A DNA stretch of 64,000 bases, taken from contig OY744528.1 of NCBI GenBank assembly GCA_963556195.1, positions 57,984,582-58,048,581 of the forward strand, in the 5' to 3' direction. The notes under the pieces were generated by a model. That model saw only the letters and a list, made by a program, of their open reading frames with translations, ran no database searches and was not told the origin of the DNA. This stretch comes from Sepiola atlantica. Taxonomy: Eukaryota > Mollusca > Cephalopoda > Sepiida > Sepiolidae. Position 1 is the stretch's first letter. Every line of letters starts with the position of its first letter. Positions 55,507 through 64,000 of the stretch are shown piece after piece. The translations under genes and the position numbers were made by a program.

Positions 55507-55860
55507 TTAGCTGTCCCTACCTGGCGTAGCCAGGAAGTTACATTATTGTTTTTTTATAATACACGTAAGTAATTTAAACCCAGAAAATAGAATTTCACGT
55601 CGTAATTAATTAAAGTGATTTTAGAAATGGAGAATCATCCTAGTAGATATAATTTAATAAGTATATTATTTTTTGTAAATAAATTAGTTGTTGTAAGTAA
55701 GATAGTTATTTCACAAAGTAACTCGTTAAATTGGCTGACTTGTTTTCTAAGAAACTGAAAATAAAGTAAATTTTGTAAATAAATTAACTTTAAAAAATAG
55801 GACTTTTTTTAACAAAGTAATTTATTAAAATGGCTGACTTGTTTTATAAGACACCGTAAT
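55507..55860 (-). mobile_element. Helitron-like 3' end (third family)
   Basis: On the minus strand a perfect hairpin, CCTGGCTACGCCAGG (55519-55533), is followed by TAGGGACAGCTAA and T, fitting the hairpin-CTRR-T signature of Helitron 3' ends. Upstream are AT-rich repeats with TGGCTGACTTGTTTT words. The 5' end is not located, and there is no coding. Confidence 0.5.
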
Positions 55861-55869
55861 GCATTTTAA

Positions 55870-55940
55870 AAATTGACTCCTCTGACCTAGGAGGGAAAAA
55901 ATATCACACTTTGATCCCAGCCCGAAAAGCCAGGAATCAA
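55870..55940 (-). repeat. U2-like SINE head, divergent copy D
   Basis: The minus strand reads CCTGGCTTTTCGGGCTGGGA then TCAAAGTGTGATATTTTTTC. It aligns to GGCCTTTTGGCTAAGATCAAAGTGTAGTATCTGTTC with several changes. The body is short, ending GGTCAGAGGAGTCAA. Confidence 0.55.
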
Positions 55941-56224
55941 TAACTTTTTGGAACAATATGCAGTTTCTACTCACTAACAGATAAATCGAAAATTTACACG
56001 TATCCCCCCACCTCCTAAAAAAATGTTGGAACCCTATTCTGGACAATTGTATTTTTTATTTGGTGTTTGTAAAATCTTCACATAATATGTTTTTATTTTA
56101 TCTGTTTCTAATCAAAGTTACACAATAAATACAAAAACGTCCGTGGCGAGATATATCACAAGTAACAACTATAATGTCGAATGTATTTTTGGATTACATT
56201 GGTCAATCTTAAGCAGCTCCCTAA

Positions 56225-56400
56225 TTACTTGACCCCCCTACGAGGAGAGTAAAGTTAGACACAAGGTCAGGTTTTGATGTTTGGTGAAAATCAAGCTCCC
56301 ATGAAAAGGATTGGAGGAAAAAAGAAATTTCCTCCTCTCTGAGCGAGGACAGAAAAGATACTTCACTTTGATTCCAACTCGAAACGTCGGGTATCAACAT
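56225..56400 (-). repeat. U2-like SINE head and tail, divergent copy E
   Basis: The minus strand reads CGTTTCGAGTTGGAATCAAA then GTGAAGTATCTTTTCTGTCC (about 56350-56390), again U2-like, followed by TCGCTCAGAGAGGAGG shared with copy D. A tail, GACCTTGTGTCTAACTTTAC, resembles the 3' end of copy A (GGCTTTGTGCCTAACTTCTG). Confidence 0.5.
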
Positions 56401-57625
56401 GATAAGAATACATTTAAGTGATCAATATGCATTATCTACGCGCTAAGAAACACATCCAAACTTTACGCCTTTTATCTCCTTTTAGAAAATAAATTTGTGA
56501 TCGTTTTATGGATAATTGTCTTTTTGATTTTTTGGTTTCTAAATTTTAGCCTATTTTGATTTTTCTACGTGTTTCGAAGCAAAGCGACACGATAAATACG
56601 AAAGAGTCTGTTCTGTTTTGCGACTCGTTCGACCACAAACACTTACACACTAACAACTGTACGAACAAAGCTAGTATCTATAGCTTAACTGCTAATCGCA
56701 CGACAAAGAACACTAAAACAGCAGGAAATGTATGCACAAAACCATCTTCAATTGCTTAACCTATGACAACCATCTAAAACTGCTTAAACTTGCTCGACAA
56801 CGAACGCTTACATACAATAAGAAATGTACGCACAACTCAATGGTTTTCTTTTATACATATCGAAGACTAATATTATCTCTCTCCAGCTTTGGACTTTTCG
56901 GAATTATGTAAAAGTTTATGACGAATATAAATAAAAGTGTATGTATTTTATATAGCTGATTGTATATGCATTTAGTTTGCGAGCGGAATTAATATTGAAT
57001 TATACATATAAAAATAAGCGAATATTCACGAATTTCGGAGACCATTACATTAAGACAATATTGTAAATGGATGTTAGAAATTAAATTATTCTAACTAATA
57101 ATATGAAATACAAGTAATTATAAAAATAAATAGATAAATATTGATTTAAAACACATATAATTGATTATCCGAAGGCTGGCATAGATAGATAAATGTAGAT
57201 TTTTTTCTTTTTTACTAACGACGTAAACAGCCGATGCAGTGATGGTGAATACTGAAAAAATGGCACCAGTTTAACAATGTTCTGAGTCGGAACAAGTATT
57301 TTCCGAGATAAACCGAAGAGGAATACATTTTTATTACAAAAGCACACAAAAAAAGAAAAAATGTCTATTGAGAATCAATATTGTAGGACAAAAACTATCA
57401 TTGAAAAACTCAGACTGGATTCTTTATATATATTTGAAAACTCAACGCAATATCACTCCTTGTTTTTGAACTTTAATAAGATCTGATTAATTTCTCATTT
57501 AATTATGTCATTCCATTAATATTTTTGCTCTATACACTATATTGAGCTTTGTTTTTATCCTCATAGCTTTGTTTTTATCCTCATAGTCTACTGGCTAAAG
57601 ATATTATTTATATCTTTAAAGTATT
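56401..57625. other. AT-rich non-coding stretch
   Basis: No gene recognised. The open frames (for example 56556-56759 plus) have no family motif. A tandem duplication AGCTTTGTTTTTATCCTCAT occurs at about 57545-57585. Confidence 0.4.
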
Positions 57626-58585
<960 letters not shown>

Positions 58586-58589
58586 CCCT

Positions 58590-58840
58590 GTATCTCATCA
58601 ACTATTTGATGGATTCAGCTGATTTTTGGAAGAGATAGAGGTTCTAGGGTCTAGTTGATGGCATTTTAATTTCAGCTTACCATATACCTTAGTTTTCCAG
58701 AAAATTAAAAAAAAAACTTAAAAATGACCAGTATTCATACACTTTTCTTCTATATCCCATCAGCTATTTGATAAATTCAGCTGTGTTATGGCACCGATAG
58801 AGGTTGTACGCTCTAGTTGATGGCATTTTAATTTAATTGC
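58590..58840 (+). repeat. Direct duplication of ~85 bp
   Basis: ATC(T/C)CATCA(A/G)CTATTTGAT and CTCTAGTTGATGGCATTTTA-type phrases occur in the same order at 58592-58672 and 58753-58833, about 160 bases apart. Confidence 0.75.
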
Positions 58841-59071
58841 ATTGTGTCATTGTCAATTTTCAAACACACTGACTGTAAAATGATTGAATCACCATTTATT
58901 GTTTGCAATGAATACATGGTAAAGTTTGAAAAAATTTGTTCTAGTTTGAATTGGTTCATGAGTAAATATACACTCATCATAATTAAAAAAAAATTTACCT
59001 GTGAATATTGGAAGAAACTAGTCAAACTACCAACTATATCAGTTATTACAAAAGAGGTGACATTCCATGAA

Positions 59072-59452
59072 AAATGCCAGTATACTGAAATCATATGCCC
59101 TTAATAGGGTTAAGATGAAAATTCATATACATTAAATGTACAAAAGCAAGGAAATTCCCAATTTTTTACACTTTTATTGTCATTAAGGGTATGCAAGCAC
59201 AACAGGGCTATGTATTTTACTGGTAGGAATTTTTCTTCATCGTACCTCACACACTTCATCCACTCATGCATAGCGATTTATACTGTAGTGATGTGATAAT
59301 GAAATGGTTTGGTTGATATGTAGTCATACCCTTAATTAATGACAATAAAAGTGTAAACATTTTGGAATTTCCTTGCTTTTGTACATTTAGTGTATATGAA
59401 TTTTCTTCTTAACACTATTAAGAGCATATAGTTTTAGTATACTGGCATTTAT
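59072..59452. repeat. Fold-back element with ~125-bp arms
   Basis: The left arm 59072-59196 (TGCCAGTATACTGAAATCAT, GTACAAAAGCAAGGAAATTC, CACTTTTATTGTCATTAA) is the reverse complement of 59322-59452 (TTAATGACAATAAAAGTGTA, GAATTTCCTTGCTTTTGTAC, GTATACTGGCA). Arm identity is about 88-90% by eye with a loop of about 125 bases. It is MITE-like, non-coding and followed by (AT)n. Confidence 0.88.
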
Positions 59453-59456
59453 AAAG

Positions 59457-59458
<2 letters not shown>

Positions 59459-59510
<52 letters not shown>
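59459..59510. repeat. (AT)n microsatellite
   Basis: About 50 bases of AT between the fold-back and the 78-bp array. Confidence 0.97.
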
Positions 59511-59513
<3 letters not shown>

Positions 59514-59569
59514 CAATTGAATATAACAATAGAAAACATACAAATGACCTCCTCAAAAACGGATGTTCA

Positions 59570-60590
59570 GTTATGAATTTATATGAATTAAAACAGCATA
59601 CTTTAGACATATAAATGTCTCAATATATTTTAATATAGAGTTTTATAATAATGAATTTCTATGAATTAAAACAGCATACTTTAGACATATAAATGTCTCA
59701 ATATCTTTTAATATAGAGTTTTATAATAATGAATTTCTATGAATTAAAACAGAATACTTTAGACATATAAATGTCTCAATATCTTTTAATATAGAGTTTT
59801 ATAATAATGCATTTATATGAATTAAAACAGAATACTTTAGACATATAAATGTCTCAATATCTTTTAATATAGAGTTTTATAATAATGAATTTCTATGAAT
59901 TAAAACAGCATACTTTAGACATATAAATGTCTCAATATCTTTTAATATAGAGTTTTATAATAATGAATTTCTATGAATTAAAACAGCATACTTTAGACAT
60001 ATAAATGTCTCAATATCTTTTAATATAGAGTTTTATAATAATGAATTTCTATGAATTAAAACAGCATACTTTAGACATATAAATGTCTCAATATCTTTTA
60101 ATATAGAGTTTTATAATAATGAATTTCTATGAATTAAAACAGCATACTTTAGACATATAAATGTCTCAATATCTTTTAATATAGAGTTTTATAATAATGA
60201 ATTTCTATGAATTAAAACAGCATACTTTAGACATATAAATGTCTCAATATCTTTTAATATAGAGTTTTATAATAATGAATTTCTATGAATTAAAACAGCA
60301 TACTTTAGACATATAAATGTCTCAATATCTTTTAATATAGAGTTCTATAATAATGAATTTCTATGAATTAAAACAGAATACTTTAGACATATAAATGTCT
60401 CAATATCTTTTAATATAGAGTTTTATAATAATGCATTTATATGAATTAAAACAGAATACTTTAGACATATAAATGTCTCAATATCTTTTAATATAGAGTT
60501 TTATAATAATGCATTTCTATGAATTAAAACAGCATACTTTAGACATATAAATGTCTCAATATCTTTTAATATAGAGTTTTATAATAATGA
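59570..60590 (+). repeat. 78-bp minisatellite array
   Basis: About 13 units of 78 bp (ATTTCTATGAATTAAAACAG, CATACTTTAGACATATAAAT, GTCTCAATATCTTTTAATAT, AGAGTTTTATAATAATGA); starts at 59655 and 59733 give the period. Variants are sparse (CAGCATA/CAGAATA, TTTCTATG/TTTATATG, one TTCTATAAT). Each unit contains the palindrome GACATATAAATGTC. Confidence 0.97.
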
Positions 60591-60689
60591 TTATGACAGT
60601 TTAAAACACACCATAAGACTTAGAATCCATTTTATTCCAAAGTCACGTAAAATGTTTACAATAATAAATAACAAATTTGGCTTTTCATG

Positions 60690-60840
60690 CAAGCCGTTTA
60701 TAATATAGTTATTCACAGACACGGTTTTGTCGTATCTACGGCTCATCAGTGTGGCTAATCGTAGCAAGATTTGAAACCGAGACCATATTGGTTGGTGGTT
60801 GTTGCTTTACCGACTGAACTACAAAACTGCTTGTGTCAGT
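60690..60840 (-). repeat. tRNA-derived SINE (copy 3)
   Basis: The minus strand reads TTTGTAGTTCAGTCGGTAAA (A-box-like, about 60811-60830) and CTCGGTTTCAAATCTTGC (B-box-like, about 60766-60783). A tail, CTGATGAGCCGTAGATACGA, parallels the TGATGAG tail of the copies at 16.55 and 52.3 kb. The A-to-B spacing is tRNA-like. Confidence 0.7.
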
Positions 60841-61818
60841 GGGATAAATTATATCGTACTTAAATGAAGCTATCCATTTATTTATATTTTTTACGATAGT
60901 TAAAGTACCCTATTCTTACATGAAAGAGTATTTTTTTCACACAAATAGATACCATCATTTCCTCCGCTGGAGTGCTCCACCCATAAGGTAGCGTATATAT
61001 ACATGCCTCGCTTCCACCATTTTAATACGCTGGTAGAGACGAATTACTTCGTTTTTATCACATTGTGCGGCTTGTTTGATTTTAGAGTTGATTTGTGTGC
61101 TATGTTTTGTGGATAAACGCTTTCATGTGAATGATGCATTACTTTTAGAGAATTATGACTATGATATTTCTTGGAAAAGATGTATTTATTTATCCTGTTT
61201 AGAATGAAATAAATAAGTTTAGTTAACACCAATCAAATCTTCTAATGAACGGATCTGAATATGAAGTTAAATATAATAAAAATTGAAATTGTTTTAAGTG
61301 ACTTTAAACCTACATATAATTTTATTAATTCCGTAGTGTATTTGAATATGTCATTAAGTAAATGTGTGTGTGCACTATTGCAAATTGTTTCCATATTATC
61401 TGTGTATGTAAACAATTAATGTATGGTGAGATGTATGCGTGAGTGGTTAGTAGTCAGGAAAATGTGTGCGTAAATCTATGTTAAACTTGTATTTTATGCG
61501 TAATGTCTGGGCGTGCGAGGGTAGGGGGATGGTACAAATGTTTATTGTGGGGCGTGTGTGTATTTTATTTATGTATATGAATTTACACTGAGGCCCTTCA
61601 CATGTGTATGGGCTGCGGGTAGGGTTTAGTGTCAGTTGGTCAGGGATGATGACACGTTAAAAGAGACTTGCCGCAGCCACCCCATAGCTACGACCTTGTA
61701 AAAAGTTCAATTTTTAATTTTTAATTTTTAAAATTTTCTTTGCTGGCCAATTTTCATTTTGTCTGATTGCTTTTGAGAACAATTTAAAATGTAAACGCTG
61801 GTTAACTCGCTTAGGCTG

Positions 61819-61823
<5 letters not shown>
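60841..61823. other. Non-coding stretch
   Basis: No gene recognised. GT-rich sequence around 61360-61560. Three TTTTTAA words at about 61711-61733. Confidence 0.4.

Positions 61824-61890
<67 letters not shown>
61824..61890. repeat. (AT)n microsatellite
   Basis: An AT run that directly abuts the Helitron-1 3' end. The T following CTAG is the first base of this run on the minus strand. Confidence 0.97.
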
Positions 61891-61891
<1 letters not shown>

Positions 61892-62425
61892 TAGCAGGAC
61901 TACCCGGCGTTGATTGGGGTCATAAAAACACAAAATAGATTAAAAAAATAGTGTGTGTAACGTCTTTATATTCGAATTTCTATTTCTCTCCCTCTCTCTA
62001 TAGTCGTTTCTTTATTTTTCTCCCTTTCTCTTTCCTGGTCGCCCCATTTCACCGCCCCCTCTCCCCGTTGTCACCTTCTCCCTGTTGCCTTTGGCAAAAG
62101 CTGTCTCTTCCCCACCACTTCTCTTCCATTGCCCAGTATGACATATGACATATTTCTATTAAAAGTACAACCTCTGTCTGCGCCTTCTATATACGTACAT
62201 ATCTCCGCCCCGTTGCGCATACTATATACTTACGTATCGCCGCCCCGGTGCGCATACTATATACGTACCTATCGCCGCCCCGGTGCGCATACTATATACA
62301 TACCTATCTCCGCCCCGGTGCGCATACTATATACGTACCTATCGTCGCCCCGGTATGCATACTATATATGTATCTATTGCAGCCCCGATGCACATACTAT
62401 ATACGTACCTATCGCCGCCCTAAAA
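61891..62425 (-). mobile_element. Helitron-1 family, copy 2
   Basis: The 3' end is CTAG (61891-61894, minus strand) with the hairpin remnant CAACGCCGGGTAGTCCTG. The body matches 17200-17677 in reverse complement: GTCGCCCCATTTCACCGCCC, GACATATTTCTATTAAAAGT and the ~35-bp minisatellite (62185-62420). The 5' limit is unclear because the C-rich repeat begins there. Confidence 0.72.
62185..62420 (-). repeat. ~35-bp minisatellite in Helitron-1 copy 2
   Basis: About seven units of GCGCATACTATATACGTACC plus TATCGCCGCCCCGGT. The reading CAYYIHTYLRPGAHTIYVPI is a by-product of the repeat. There are more units than in the 17.2-kb copy. Confidence 0.9.
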
Positions 62426-63230
62426 GAAATATTTTTAGTTAAAAAAAATGCCCCCCCCCCATTTTTTACTCTCCACCCCCACCCCCAATTTTTTAAACTG
62501 TCTCCCACCCCAAAAAATATTTTTTGTAAAAAAATAAAATCCCCCCCCCCTCAAATTTTTTACTCTCCTCCCCCCAAAGAAATATTTTTAGTTAAATAAA
62601 AAAAAAATTTCCCCACCACCTAACATTTTTTAATCTCCACCCCACACCCTTACAATTTTTATTACTCTCCCCCATCCAAAGAAATATTTTTAGTTAAAAA
62701 AAATCCCCTCGCCTAATTTTTTCTACTCTCAACCCCTACTCCCCACTCATTTTTTTTTTACTCTCCCTCACCCAAGAAAATATTTTTAGTTAAAAAATGT
62801 CTTTTTTCCCCACTTCCCCCCCAAAATTTTTTACTCTCCAATTTTTTTTTTTTTGGGGGGTGGGGGGGGGGGGAAGGGGGGCCAAAAAATTTACACTCCC
62901 TCACCCAAGAAATATTTTTAGTTAAAAAAATTTTCCCCACACCCTCAGAAAGTTATTTTTACTTCCCCCTCTCCCCCCCTCCCAATTGTTTTTCTCTCCC
63001 CCACCCAAAGAAATATTCTTAGTTGAAAAAAATAAAAATTCCCCTACCCCCAATTTTTTTTTTACTCTCCACTTCTCAGCCCCCAATTTTTTTTTTACTC
63101 CACCACCTAAATAAATATTTTTTATTTAAAAAAAAAATCCCCCATCCCAATTTTTTTACTCTCTCCCCCGCCGATTTTTAGTTAAGAAAAAAATCCCCCC
63201 CCCTAATTTTTTTCTACTCTCCATCCCCCC
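62425..63230. repeat. C-rich/T-rich degenerate minisatellite
   Basis: Irregular units of 50-65 bases alternate C-runs (CCCCACCCCC), T-runs (AATTTTTTACTCTCC) and AAAGAAATATTTTTAGTTAA. One unit near 62855-62880 is G-rich instead, a local inversion. Long C/G runs make this prone to i-motif/G-quadruplex formation and to assembly error. Confidence 0.85.
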
Positions 63231-63448
63231 TAAATATCTCTCAAATTAGTACATAATTAAATTGAAATTTAGCTGAAAATAGCTTAAATAATCTGTCCCA
63301 CAGCTTCCTTAAGAGTGAATTTAGAGATTCGGGAATACGTCCATTAACTTTCTCAGTGAATTTTTCATTAGAATACACTTTTAGATTTTATCTAGATTCG
63401 CTAACATTTTTTTCTATAGGGCACACATACATACAGACAGACATTGAG

Positions 63449-63450
<2 letters not shown>
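63231..63450. other. Non-coding stretch
   Basis: It contains ACACATACATACAGACAGAC just before an AT run, a layout common at ends of dispersed elements. The family is not identified. Confidence 0.4.

Positions 63451-63451
<1 letters not shown>

Positions 63452-63519
<68 letters not shown>
63452..63519. repeat. (AT)n microsatellite
   Basis: About 68 bases of AT. Confidence 0.97.
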
Positions 63520-63521
<2 letters not shown>

Positions 63522-63699
63522 ACGCAATGGTCATAAACACGAATTGGACGAAACAATACTAAAAAAATAAAAAAGATAGAAACGAATTGAAAATGTCAAC
63601 GAGTAAAAAACAAAATTTGATACTAAGCTTGACCGGGGAATTATAAACACATCCCAACCTAGAAAATATACTAAAAGAAGAAAGATGTCTGATCTCATT

Positions 63700-63835
63700 T
63701 CAATTCCTCGTTTTGGTCTGAAGAGGTTGACTCTTTATGAAGAGTACAACTGAAACATGTATGCACATAGGTAACCAAACATGTTTGTATAAATAAAAAT
63801 GTATACTATATATATATATATATGTATATATATTG
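63700..63835 (+). repeat. Dispersed repeat next to (AT)n, copy 2
   Basis: Inverted match of 2784-2875 (AACCAAACATGTTTGTATAA, GAAACATGT). It is followed by a short TA/TG run at 63800-63832. Confidence 0.55.
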
Positions 63836-64000
63836 AGCCGGTGATCAAGTGCAAACTGATGACTTATAGTTAACCAAAGTGGAATCTGATTGGCTTCTCA
63901 ATCCTTACAAGTTTCTTTGGCCCCCGTTTCCTTCTTAAAATCTGGCCTCGGTTTGAGATTTTCCAAAACGAGACTACGGATTCATCACTTTTGAATTTAT
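63836..64000. other. Non-coding end of window
   Basis: Nothing recognised; an element may continue beyond the window. Confidence 0.35.

Noticed and set aside
58828..59104. Overlapping 86- and 88-codon frames on both strands as coding
   Set aside because: Both are AT-rich, motif-free and adjoin a fold-back element.
60690..60840. Functional tRNA gene
   Set aside because: A- and B-box-like sequences are present, but acceptor and anticodon stems do not pair convincingly and a SINE tail follows.

Overview
This window reads as intergenic or intronic DNA from a large, repeat-rich animal genome. A mollusc, most likely a cephalopod of the octopus type, is my inference. The grounds are long (AT)n and (AAT)n tracts, several tRNA-derived SINEs, BEL/Pao and Ty3/Gypsy LTR elements, Tx1-like and jockey/CR1-like LINEs, and mariner, Merlin and Helitron DNA transposons. 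I found no convincing intact host gene, rRNA, functional tRNA or CRISPR array. Almost every supportable coding stretch is a decayed transposon gene.

Layout. 0.5-1.3 kb: LINE fragment (-). 3.8-8.5 kb: a 4.7-kb segment bounded by ~245-bp diverged inverted repeats. It holds a broken CXC-domain gene (-) and a Ty3/Gypsy remnant (+) whose reverse transcriptase/RNase H region is replaced by a mucin-like, host-type protein segment. 9.3-9.7 kb: Helitron fragment. 12.2-15.5 kb: internally deleted Gypsy element with both LTRs. 15.5-16.5 kb: LINE fragment. 16.5-20.8 kb: tRNA-like SINE, fold-back, two Helitron families and an 80-bp minisatellite; one Helitron contains a U2-snRNA-headed SINE with an 11-bp target duplication. 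21.8-25.1 kb: LINE 3' parts and a second SINE type. 28.4-31.4 kb: 73-bp satellite array and a Merlin element with a perfect 8-bp target duplication. 32-32.8 kb: 22-bp array. 35.0-40.9 kb: nearly complete BEL/Pao element (-) with two LTRs and a C-terminal PHD-finger plus RGRP tail. 44.6-50 kb: Tx1-like LINE (-) with ORF1 and ORF2 remains. 51.5-52.4 kb: nested mariner ends containing a second U2-headed SINE. 53.9-55.2 kb: second copy of the 15.5-kb LINE family (-). 59.1-60.6 kb: fold-back and a 78-bp array. 61.9-63.2 kb: second Helitron-1 copy and a C-rich minisatellite.

The best candidates for undescribed biology are: (1) a SINE family whose 5' head comes from U2 snRNA, with one copy validated inside this window by an empty site in a paralogous Helitron; (2) the Gypsy element that has taken up a mucin/hemocytin-like segment in frame with gag-protease, inside a long-inverted-repeat element; (3) the PHD-finger extension of the BEL/Pao polyprotein. 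All family names come from reading motifs by eye; none was checked by a database search.
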